A DNA stretch of 64,000 nucleotides from Pelagibacteraceae bacterium AG-337-G06 (GTDB taxonomy: Bacteria > Pseudomonadota > Alphaproteobacteria > Pelagibacterales > AG-422-B15). The position numbers and the translations under genes are program-made. Location of the stretch: assembly GCA_003282175.1 (NCBI GenBank), contig QBZX01000001.1, forward strand, positions 160,615 through 224,614. Direction: 5' to 3'. The notes below the pieces were generated by a model. The model saw nothing but the letters and a program-made list of their open reading frames with translations. It had not been told where the DNA came from and searched no databases. Positions 56,989-64,000 of the stretch are shown piece after piece. The first letter of the stretch is position 1, and each line of letters begins with the position of its first letter.

Positions 56989-57029
56989 AAAACGCTGTAA
57001 AGAATAGTTAATATTCTTTATGGCGTTTT
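56989..57029 (+). terminator. Hairpin between urtA and urtB (attenuator or mRNA stabiliser)
   Basis: Arms 56989-57006 and 57012-57029 pair along 18 bases in RNA, with two G-U wobbles, around the 5-base loop GTTAA; the 3' arm ends in a T run. It begins 13 bases after the urtA stop and ends just before urtB. It should lower urtBCDE message relative to urtA, as expected for a binding protein needed in excess. Confidence 0.7.
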
Positions 57030-57035
57030 TAAATT

Positions 57036-59048
57036 ATGAAAATTAAATTTTATATAATTTTTCTGTATGTTTTTTTTATAAATCTACCAGCAGTTGCTCA
57101 CCATGATGAATTCAATATATTCTTAATAGAAAATTCAGAAAATATAATTAAGAGTTCAGCAAAAACTGTTGATTCTATACTCAGAGACATACAAAGTTTT
57201 GATGATGAAATTGTTTCAAGATTTTTAGAACTGTGGAAATCGAAGAGTCTCTACTATATAAAAGATACGAAACAAGTAGTTATAGTTAATGAAAATGAAG
57301 ATTCACTTGACGCCTTAGAAATAGATGGTCTTACTAGGATCGGCAATTACAGCAAAAAAGAAATCAAAAAGATTAAACCCAACAGTGGAGTAAGAGCAAA
57401 AATAGACTCTATTTTAGTAAAATACCAAATATCTAATTCAGATATTAATGTACGACAAAAAAGCATAGAAAGCTTAAAAAGAAATATCCAGCCTGAACAC
57501 TTGGAAGTGTTACAAGATGCTTACATAAATGAAACAGATACAGAACTAAAAACTGTTATTGATCGATTGCTAAAATTTGCAATTGTTAAGTACTCCGACT
57601 CGAATGATAAAAAATTAGAAATAATCGAGTCTTTTAAAGGCGATACTGCGATCGAAATAAGGGCTTCTCTAAATCAACTCCTCAATTCTTCAGAAGTGAA
57701 AGTCGGCATCTCTCTTCCTAATAATAAAAATATTGCTAGGGTAATTGTGCCTGGTTTTACAATCAAAAATAGTAATGGAACATCTGGTACAACTAATTTT
57801 TTTAATGAAGATGTTGAGATATCAATTAATGATGCATATGACAAATTATATGCAGAAAATCTAGTTTATAAAAAAAGGATTACCCAAGAAGAATTAAAGA
57901 AAATATTAGAACAAAATATTAGCGGAGATACTATTGAAGGATATTCTATTAGTTCACTAGACAATGAACAGTCTCGCATTGCTGCCTATAATAAATTAGT
58001 TGAAAATAATTTAGCACCTCCTTTTATTTCTGAAAATAAAATTAATGAAGAAGTAAACAAATTCATATTTTATTCGATTTACAATGAAACTTCTTCTGAA
58101 GTAACAAATGCTGCACTAAATACTCTAGCTAGTATAAATTTTAGAGTTCAGATCTATAAATATATTGATTTACTTATTGATGGTTTAAGTCTTGCATCAA
58201 TCTATTTTCTTGGAGCAATTGGTTTAGCGATTACTTTTGGTGTAATGAGAGTAATTAATATGGCTCATGGTGAATTTATCATGATGGGTGCCTATACAGG
58301 GTATGTTGTTCAACAATTTATAAGTAACCATACACTATCACTTTTAGTTGCACTTCCCCTCGCATTTATAATTACATTTATAGCTGGAGTGATCATGGAA
58401 AGACTCGTTATACGTCATTTGTATCGTAAACCACTTGATACATTACTGGCCACTTTCGGGATCAGTATTGCATTACAACAAATTGCAAAGAATATTTTCG
58501 GAACACAAGCAAGACCACTTACATCTCCATCGTGGCTTGATGGATCGCTCAGTCTGAGCGACGATCTATCGATCAGTTACATAAGAATTGCCATATTTAT
58601 TTTGAGTCTAATATTCTTGGGTTTGTTGCTCTTTGTAATGAATCGTACCAGACTTGGATTGGAGACGCGTGCAGTGACCCAAAATCCAGTGATGGCCTCC
58701 AACATGGGAATTAATCCTGAAAGAATAAATATGTTAACTTTTGGCTTTGGTTCAGGAATTGCAGGAATTGCAGGAATTGCTATTGGACTTTTCTCTAAGG
58801 TTACATCCGAGCTAGGGTCTGAGTATATAGTTCAGAGCTTTATGACAGTGGTTGTTGGAGGAGTGGGCAACATATGGGGCACATTAGCGGGAGCCTCCCT
58901 AATCGGGTTCCTTCAAAAATTTATAGAATGGTTCAATCCATCTAATACTCTCGCAGCGCAAACTTATATGATCATCTTTATTATTTTATTTATACAATTT
59001 AGACCAAAAGGGATAGTAGCCCTTAAAGGGAGAGCAGCTGATGACTAA
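57036..59048 (+). CDS. urtB: Urea ABC transporter permease UrtB with long N-terminal periplasmic domain
   Basis: A 670-residue protein. A signal-like segment (residues 4-22, ending AVAHH) precedes about 360 residues of lysine- and glutamate-rich periplasmic sequence with helical HEAT-like repeats. The branched-chain-amino-acid-type permease follows (about 370-665): GAIGLAITFGVMRVINMAHGEFIMMGAYT is the LivH-family signature. Proteobacterial UrtB proteins usually carry such an extension, but about 530 residues is the length I recall, so this one is long. Overlaps urtC by 8 bases. Confidence 0.9.
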   Translation: MKIKFYIIFLYVFFINLPAVAHHDEFNIFLIENSENIIKSSAKTVDSILRDIQSFDDEIVSRFLELWKSKSLYYIKDTKQVVIVNENEDSLDALEIDGLTRIGNYSKKEIKKIKPNSGVRAKIDSILVKYQISNSDINVRQKSIESLKRNIQPEHLEVLQDAYINETDTELKTVIDRLLKFAIVKYSDSNDKKLEIIESFKGDTAIEIRASLNQLLNSSEVKVGISLPNNKNIARVIVPGFTIKNSNGTSGTTNFFNEDVEISINDAYDKLYAENLVYKKRITQEELKKILEQNISGDTIEGYSISSLDNEQSRIAAYNKLVENNLAPPFISENKINEEVNKFIFYSIYNETSSEVTNAALNTLASINFRVQIYKYIDLLIDGLSLASIYFLGAIGLAITFGVMRVINMAHGEFIMMGAYTGYVVQQFISNHTLSLLVALPLAFIITFIAGVIMERLVIRHLYRKPLDTLLATFGISIALQQIAKNIFGTQARPLTSPSWLDGSLSLSDDLSISYIRIAIFILSLIFLGLLLFVMNRTRLGLETRAVTQNPVMASNMGINPERINMLTFGFGSGIAGIAGIAIGLFSKVTSELGSEYIVQSFMTVVVGGVGNIWGTLAGASLIGFLQKFIEWFNPSNTLAAQTYMIIFIILFIQFRPKGIVALKGRAADD

Positions 59049-60210
59049 TTCAATAAATGATTTACTAGCTCGACACACATTAATTTTTACAATTGTTATT
59101 GTTATGTTTTCGCTATTCATAACATTTTTTAGTGAACCTTACGGAAACGGATTAATATCTACTAGTTTTGTCAAAACTTTAGGGAAAACTGTTTGTCTAT
59201 GCATAATTGCTCTGGCAATGGATGTGGTATGGGGTTATTGCGGAATTCTGTCTCTAGGGCATTTCGCCTTTTTTGGACTTGGTGGTTACATGATTGGAAT
59301 GTGGCTAATGTATGAGCGAACAGCCATTATTGTTCAGGAGGCTGCCACTAATGAGTTGCTTCCATTAACCGAAACTGAATTATCAAATGCCATTGGAAAC
59401 CAGATTTTTGGAGTTGTTGGTGGCTATGAAATACCATCCATATGGATGTTTGCAGATAGTCTTGGTTTACAATTGATTTTGGTTATTGCAGTACCTGGTA
59501 TTCTTGCATTTATATTTGGGTGGCTTGCATTCAGGTCGAGAGTAACTGGAGTTTATCTCTCAATTTTAACTCAAGCATTAACTTTAGCTCTGTCACTATA
59601 TTTATTTCAAAATGACAGTGGTCTAAGGGGTAATAATGGCCTCTCAGGTTTGCAGAATATTCCTGGCATTGAGTATTTAGGACAAGAGGTCATATCCATA
59701 GGATTTTTTTGGGTAAGTTGTATTTTTCTAATATCTATTTTTTTACTTTTTCATTCACTTATGAAAAGCAAGTTTGGATTAATTATTACATCAATAAGAG
59801 ATAACGAAACACGAGTAAGGTTCTTAGGGTATAATGTCGAAATATATAAATTATTTATATTTGTGTTAACAGCAATAATCTCAAGTATTGCTGGTGCTCT
59901 TTATTACCCTCAAGCAGGTATAATTAATCCTGCAGAGCTTGCGCCCATTGCATCGATCTATCTCGCTGTATGGGTTGCTATTGGAGGAAGAGGAAAATTG
60001 TATGGAGCAATCATTGGTGCCGCTTTTGTTTCATTATTTTCATCATGGTTTACTGGTGGACAAGCACCCGATATTCCTTTGGGCATATTTACTATAGAAT
60101 GGGTGAATTGGTGGACAGTATTGTTAGGGTTTGGATTTGTAATAATCACAATTTTTAGTGAAAATGGAATAATTGGTTTTTTAAGAAATATATTTGTTAA
60201 GGAAAAATGA
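59041..60210 (+). CDS. urtC: Urea ABC transporter permease UrtC
   Basis: A 389-residue LivM-type permease. WGYCGILSLGHFAFFGLGGYMIGMW (about residues 62-86) is the UrtC signature; VTGVYLSILTQALTLAL (about 171-187) and IRDNETRVRFLGYNV (about 255-269) follow, the latter being the ATPase-coupling loop. It pairs with UrtB to form the channel. It begins inside the end of urtB and overlaps urtD by 4 bases (ATGA). Confidence 0.93.
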   Translation: MTNSINDLLARHTLIFTIVIVMFSLFITFFSEPYGNGLISTSFVKTLGKTVCLCIIALAMDVVWGYCGILSLGHFAFFGLGGYMIGMWLMYERTAIIVQEAATNELLPLTETELSNAIGNQIFGVVGGYEIPSIWMFADSLGLQLILVIAVPGILAFIFGWLAFRSRVTGVYLSILTQALTLALSLYLFQNDSGLRGNNGLSGLQNIPGIEYLGQEVISIGFFWVSCIFLISIFLLFHSLMKSKFGLIITSIRDNETRVRFLGYNVEIYKLFIFVLTAIISSIAGALYYPQAGIINPAELAPIASIYLAVWVAIGGRGKLYGAIIGAAFVSLFSSWFTGGQAPDIPLGIFTIEWVNWWTVLLGFGFVIITIFSENGIIGFLRNIFVKEK

Positions 60211-60989
60211 ATACTTTATTGAAAGTTGAAAAAATCTCGGTTTCATTTGATGGCTTTAAAGCTATTAATAGTTTGAGTTACAGCATTGGTAAAAATGAAC
60301 TCAAAGCGATTATTGGACCTAATGGAGCTGGAAAAACTACCTTTATGGATATAATTACGGGCCAAACTAAACCAGATGAAGGTAAAGTATTATTTGGTGA
60401 ACGAAGCGTATGGCTTGAAAGTGATCAAAAATATCAAGTTGTTTGGGATGAAAATCTTCTAATGAAAAGTGAGTCTCAAATAGCATTACTAGGTATAGGA
60501 AGAAAATTTCAACGTCCTACTGTATTTGAGCTAAAAACAGTATTCGAAAATTTATTTATATCCATGAAGAAAAATAGAAGTCCTTTCAGTGTTTTATTCC
60601 AAAAATTAAATAGAGATGAAAAAAATCTAATAGAAAAAATACTAGGTGAAATTAGTCTTAAAAATGAACAAGATAGAATTGCTGGTGAGTTATCACACGG
60701 TCAAAAGCAGTGGTTAGAAATAGGAATGCTATTAACTCAAGAACCAAAGCTATTATTAATTGATGAACCAGCAGCTGGAATGACTTCTAATGAAAGAAGA
60801 CAGACAGTTGAGATTCTAAAAAAATTATCTGCAGATAAATCAGTTATTGTTGTTGAGCATGATATGGAATTTGTAAAAGACCTTGAATGTGAGGTTACTG
60901 TATTGCATGAAGGTTCAATTCTTTCGGAGGGTTCTATAGAACACGTATCCTCTAATAATGAAGTAATTGAGGTATATCTAGGAAGATAG
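60207..60989 (+). CDS. urtD: Urea ABC transporter ATPase UrtD
   Basis: A 260-residue LivG-type ATPase. Walker A GPNGAGKTT (about residues 37-45), the signature LSHGQKQWLEIGM (about 156-168), where SHGQ instead of SGGQ is usual for UrtD, and Walker B LLLIDEPAAGM (about 176-186). VWDENLLMKSESQIALLGIG (the linker typical of UrtD) lies near 75-94. It energises urea uptake with UrtE. Two bases separate it from urtE. Confidence 0.94.
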   Translation: MNTLLKVEKISVSFDGFKAINSLSYSIGKNELKAIIGPNGAGKTTFMDIITGQTKPDEGKVLFGERSVWLESDQKYQVVWDENLLMKSESQIALLGIGRKFQRPTVFELKTVFENLFISMKKNRSPFSVLFQKLNRDEKNLIEKILGEISLKNEQDRIAGELSHGQKQWLEIGMLLTQEPKLLLIDEPAAGMTSNERRQTVEILKKLSADKSVIVVEHDMEFVKDLECEVTVLHEGSILSEGSIEHVSSNNEVIEVYLGR

Positions 60990-60991
60990 TC

Positions 60992-61687
60992 ATGATTGAT
61001 ATAAGTAATTTGAATTTTTACTATGGTTCTTCTCAGATATTATTTGACGTTTCACTCAAAGCGAAAAATAAAGAAATTACTTGTTTAATGGGTTCAAATG
61101 GAGTTGGTAAAACATCATTATTAAAGTTTTTATCAGGAATCTATCCTTCAAAGTCAGGAAATTATCTTTTTGAAGGGGATAATGTAACTAACTTTAGCCC
61201 CCACCAACTTGCTAAGAGAGGAGTAGGGTATGTTCCTCAAGGTCGTTTTATATTTCCATTATTATCTGTAAAAGAAAATTTAGAAACTGGTTTTGCATGT
61301 TTAAAATGTGATGAACATTTCATACCTGATGAAATTTTCGATCTTTTTCCAGTATTGAAACAAATGATAAATAGAAGAGGTGGAGATTTATCAGGAGGTC
61401 AACAACAGCAATTAGCAATTGCAAGAGCAATGATTTCAAAACCAAAATTATTACTTATGGATGAACCAACCGAAGGGATACAGCCAAACATCATCCAGCA
61501 AATTGGAGAAGTCATAAAATATTTAAAAGATGAGCAGGGAATGACTATACTATTAGTTGAGCAATATTTTGATTTTGCATTTGATTTAGCAGATTATATC
61601 TATGTCATGAAAAGAGGAAAAATTATTACTGAATCAAAGAAAGAGAGCCTGGATAAGTTGTCGTTTAAAAATGAAGTATCAATTTGA
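60992..61687 (+). CDS. urtE: Urea ABC transporter ATPase UrtE
   Basis: A 231-residue LivF-type ATPase. Walker A is GSNGVGKTSL (about 34-43), GYVPQGRFIFPLLSVKENLE (about 86-105) is typical of UrtE, the signature LSGGQQQQLAIARAM (about 133-147) and Walker B LLLMDEPTEGI (about 154-164) are complete. Last gene of the urt operon; its 3' end overlaps that of the convergent peptidase gene by nine bases. Confidence 0.94.
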   Translation: MIDISNLNFYYGSSQILFDVSLKAKNKEITCLMGSNGVGKTSLLKFLSGIYPSKSGNYLFEGDNVTNFSPHQLAKRGVGYVPQGRFIFPLLSVKENLETGFACLKCDEHFIPDEIFDLFPVLKQMINRRGGDLSGGQQQQLAIARAMISKPKLLLMDEPTEGIQPNIIQQIGEVIKYLKDEQGMTILLVEQYFDFAFDLADYIYVMKRGKIITESKKESLDKLSFKNEVSI

Positions 61688-63718
61688 ATCTCTAGTCAGG
61701 CAAAGTAAAAAGGCATTATCGAGAGCACTCTCTTCCAAAGCATTTAATCGTCCACTTTTACCAGCATGACCACCTACTAAATTCATCTTCATTAATATTG
61801 GATTATCTGAAGTACTATTTTCTCTAAGTTTTGGAACATATTTTGCTGGTTCGTAATACTGAACTTGAGAGTCATAAAGGCTAGATGTGACTAAGACCGC
61901 AGGATAATTTGATGGTTTAATGTTATCGTAGGGCGAGTAACTCTTAATATATTTATACTCATCCTCATTTGCTGGATTGCCCCATTCTTTATATTCGAAA
62001 GTAGTTAATGGAATTGTTTCATCCGACATTGTAGTTACAACATCCACAAAAGGAACTGCTGAAATAATACCTGTGTATAATTCTGGCTCCATATTAATGA
62101 TTGCTCCCATTAAAAGACCGCCGGCACTTCCACCCATTGCATATACATTTTTAGAATTGCCATACCCTTGTTTGATTAGTGATTTTGTTGCATCAATAAA
62201 ATCATAAAATGTATTCTTTTTATTAAAGATTTTACCATCATCATACCACTGTCGCCCCATCTCAGAGCCACCTCTGATATTGGCGACAGCAAAAATAAAT
62301 CCTCGATTAAGTAAGGGCAAGATGGATGTCCTAAATGCTGCATCAATTATAATGCCGTATGAACCATAACCATAAAGTAGAATAGGAGCTTGAGATAAGT
62401 CAGTTCCTTTTTTATATACTAGTGATACAGGAACTTTTGTGTCATCACGGGCAGTAATTTTAAGTCTTTCCACCTCATATAGATTTTCATCGTAATTGTT
62501 TACGGGCTGCTGCCATGCTAATTCAATCTTACCTGACTCAATATCCTCTTTGAATATTGAACTAGGTTTCTTTGGACTCGAATACCCATAGTAAAATACA
62601 GTATCAAGGTACTCATTATTGGTTGCTAGATAACAAGAAAAGGCAGGATCATTAAATTCAATATACTTTCTATCCAATGTTTCTCTATTAATTTTTACTA
62701 TTTTGGGCAGTCCGTCTTGGCGTACCTCTAAATAAAGATATTTAGGAAAAGCAATAAAATCTTCTATTAAAATGGCATCATCATGTTCAACTACAGCTTC
62801 CCACGTATTAAAGTCATTAATTTGATTAATCGTAAATTTTAAAATTGAGAAGTTCTTTTTATTTTCTGCATTACTGCTGACATAAAAATATTCTGGTGTA
62901 TCTTCAATTGAATAAAGATGCTTATCAGATCGTTTGAGTACACAAAATGGTTGACTGAATTCTTCATCTAAATCAAGTAGCCACGTCTCTGAAGACTCAG
63001 TTTTACTGGTATAAATATTTAAATATTTCTTTGTTCGCGATTCATAAATATGAAGATGAAATTCCGAGTCATTTTCCTCATAGATTAGAACATCTTCTTT
63101 TGGATTAGTTCCAATTTTGTGTTTAAAAACCTTATTTTCTATCAAAGTAACAGGATCTTTTTGAGCATAGTAAAATGAAGTATTCTTCTTATCCCAAACA
63201 ATGCTCCCTGAGCTTCTCTCAACTTTACTGTCTATAATTTTGCCGGTCGTTAGATCTTTAACTTTTATGTTGTATTCTCGTCGACCCGATAAATCTTCGG
63301 CGTAAGCGATTAAAAGATTGTTTGGCGATGGAGTTATTGATGTAACATTTATATAATCTAAACCCTCAGCCAGCACATTTACATCAATAACTAACTCTTT
63401 AGTCCCTTTACGCTCACGATAGTATGTTTTGTATTGTTGTTCAGAGTTAATTTCAGAGTAATAGAGATAATCTCCGTATTTAATTTTCATTGAAACCTCT
63501 TTTGGTGGTATGAAACTAACTAATTCATCATAAATTATTTTTCGGCAATCATTATTTTTTCTAAACCAATCTTCTAAGTACTGATTTTCTTCTTCTAAAT
63601 AAGAAATAATTTCTGGATTTTTACGCGTATCATCTCTGAGCCAATAATAATCATCAACACGCTCATCGCCATGTGCAATATGGATTTTAGGAATTTTTTT
63701 TGGCAGAGGAGGTTTCAT
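61679..63718 (-). CDS. ptrB: Oligopeptidase B (S9 prolyl oligopeptidase family)
   Basis: A 679-residue cytoplasmic serine peptidase. N-terminal beta-propeller (about 70-390) beginning after HGDERVDDYYWLRDD, then the alpha/beta hydrolase domain. YGSYGIIIDAAF, FAVANIRGGSEMGRQWYDDG, the nucleophile GGSAGG (about residue 527) and Asp and His in TSSLYDSQVQYYEP and GGHAGKSGR complete the triad. The length and start (IHIAHGDERVDDYYWLRDD) match PtrB, which cuts peptides after Arg or Lys. No signal peptide. A tRNA-like element lies 42 bases upstream. Confidence 0.88.
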   Translation of the reverse strand: MKPPLPKKIPKIHIAHGDERVDDYYWLRDDTRKNPEIISYLEEENQYLEDWFRKNNDCRKIIYDELVSFIPPKEVSMKIKYGDYLYYSEINSEQQYKTYYRERKGTKELVIDVNVLAEGLDYINVTSITPSPNNLLIAYAEDLSGRREYNIKVKDLTTGKIIDSKVERSSGSIVWDKKNTSFYYAQKDPVTLIENKVFKHKIGTNPKEDVLIYEENDSEFHLHIYESRTKKYLNIYTSKTESSETWLLDLDEEFSQPFCVLKRSDKHLYSIEDTPEYFYVSSNAENKKNFSILKFTINQINDFNTWEAVVEHDDAILIEDFIAFPKYLYLEVRQDGLPKIVKINRETLDRKYIEFNDPAFSCYLATNNEYLDTVFYYGYSSPKKPSSIFKEDIESGKIELAWQQPVNNYDENLYEVERLKITARDDTKVPVSLVYKKGTDLSQAPILLYGYGSYGIIIDAAFRTSILPLLNRGFIFAVANIRGGSEMGRQWYDDGKIFNKKNTFYDFIDATKSLIKQGYGNSKNVYAMGGSAGGLLMGAIINMEPELYTGIISAVPFVDVVTTMSDETIPLTTFEYKEWGNPANEDEYKYIKSYSPYDNIKPSNYPAVLVTSSLYDSQVQYYEPAKYVPKLRENSTSDNPILMKMNLVGGHAGKSGRLNALEESALDNAFLLCLTRDSN

Positions 63719-63759
63719 TATTATCTAATATACTGTTGATATTTTTTTCCGCAATCTTA

Positions 63760-63833
63760 TGGTGCCCCTAGCTGGTTACGCTCCAGCGGCTGATCATTAC
63801 CAATGACCTGCTTTACTATTAAGCGATAGGGGC
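63760..63833 (-). tRNA. tRNA-Thr(GGU)-like cloverleaf with abnormal D and T loops
   Basis: Read on the minus strand, 74 bases fold as a full cloverleaf with encoded CCA. The acceptor arms GCCCCTA/TAGGGGC are followed by A-CCA. The D stem is GCTT/AAGC with a 7-base loop AATAGTA. The anticodon stem is GGTCA/TGATC, with one G-T pair, around loop TTGGTAA (anticodon GGT, threonine). The variable loop has four bases. The T stem is GCTGG/CCAGC with loop AGCGTAA. T8, A14, A21, T33, G53-C61 and C56 are normal, but the TTC of the T loop, A58 and the G18-G19 pair are not. It may be a diverged, non-coding or decayed tRNA. Confidence 0.6.
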
Positions 63834-63854
63834 AAAGTTTCTGTAATATATTTT

Positions 63855-64000
63855 TTAGATTTTTTGATCTTGATAAGTAATACCAGACAAAAAAATAATT
63901 TGCCAATCATTCCCTTTTTTGAGCAAAGCATAAAATCCTGTTATAGACTCAACATATTCCTCGCTTTTATTATATCTCCTTGCATTTCTTAGAATTACAT
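63855..64000 (-). CDS. C-terminal part of an NTF2/SnoaL-like protein (5' part missing)
   Basis: The last 47 codons of a minus-strand gene that begins beyond the window end. The visible peptide includes SEEYVESITGFYALLKK and DWQIIFLSGITYQD, then TAA. A charged segment followed by a G-F-Y strand and a K-x-x-x-x-W-x-I-x-x strand is the usual end of NTF2-like proteins of the SnoaL/DUF4440 type. With so little sequence the family call is tentative. It stops 21 bases before the tRNA-like element. Confidence 0.5.
   Translation of the reverse strand, partial: VILRNARRYNKSEEYVESITGFYALLKKGNDWQIIFLSGITYQDQKI

Noticed and set aside
1-64000. Mobile elements, phage genes or integration sites
   Set aside because: No transposase, integrase or terminal inverted-repeat pair was recognised; the tRNA-like element is not followed by a direct repeat of its 3' end within the window that I could see.

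Overview
The window is gene-dense, A+T-rich DNA (about two-thirds A+T by eye). Genes overlap by 1-4 bases or sit a few bases apart, and no gene-free stretch exceeds about 200 bases. Two families that I associate with Alphaproteobacteria (the PF09608/TIGR02186 membrane protein and a DUF4864 protein), the complete urease plus urtABCDE set, the PotABCD-type transporter and an AT-rich streamlined layout suggest a marine alphaproteobacterium with a reduced genome, of the AEGEAN-169/HIMB59 kind. That placement is an inference. No rRNA, CRISPR array, insertion sequence or prophage was seen.

Layout. 1-7.6 kb: the end of a dienoyl-CoA-reductase-like SDR gene; a CcdA / PF09608 / TauE membrane operon; then acyl-CoA metabolism (two acyl-CoA dehydrogenases, a MaoC hydratase, a dienoyl-CoA isomerase). 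7.6-12.1 kb: a sugar-nucleotide transferase, a prolyl-tRNA editing protein, a Nudix hydrolase, a hotdog thioesterase, a thiolase, PsiE and DUF4864 proteins. 12.1-17.8 kb: a glycoside cassette (GH1 glycosidase, galactokinase, GPH transporter, beta-lactamase-fold esterase) and a DMT exporter. 17.9-27.1 kb: iron alcohol dehydrogenase, dienelactone hydrolase, a membrane-anchored sulfatase / metallo-hydrolase / DJ-1 group, and a glutathione-linked group (two GSTs and a 2-hydroxychromene-2-carboxylate isomerase). 27.1-35.2 kb: polyamine-type transporter potABCD, aldehyde dehydrogenase, a 2OG-oxygenase-like protein and a GlnT/GmaS-type ligase.

35.3-50.7 kb holds the most unusual locus. It has a regulator with two similar winged-helix motifs and a 924-residue TolC-family lipoprotein with Ig-like and SPOR-like extensions. 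Divergent to that is a 2,390-residue LEPR/DUF4347/VCBS surface protein. Three adaptor-type genes follow: a small periplasmic MFP, a GAF-like/TM/HlyD protein and a PqqD-like/M50-protease-like/lipoyl protein. No ABC ATPase is encoded there, so it looks like an export or surface-display machine built around a membrane protease-like protein rather than a standard type I system.

50.7-61.7 kb is a urea module: ureDABCEFG on the minus strand, divergent from urtABCDE on the plus strand, with two dyad sites between them. Urea taken up by Urt is hydrolysed by urease to ammonia. The window ends with oligopeptidase B, a tRNA-Thr(GGU)-like cloverleaf with abnormal D and T loops, and the 3' end of an NTF2-like gene.
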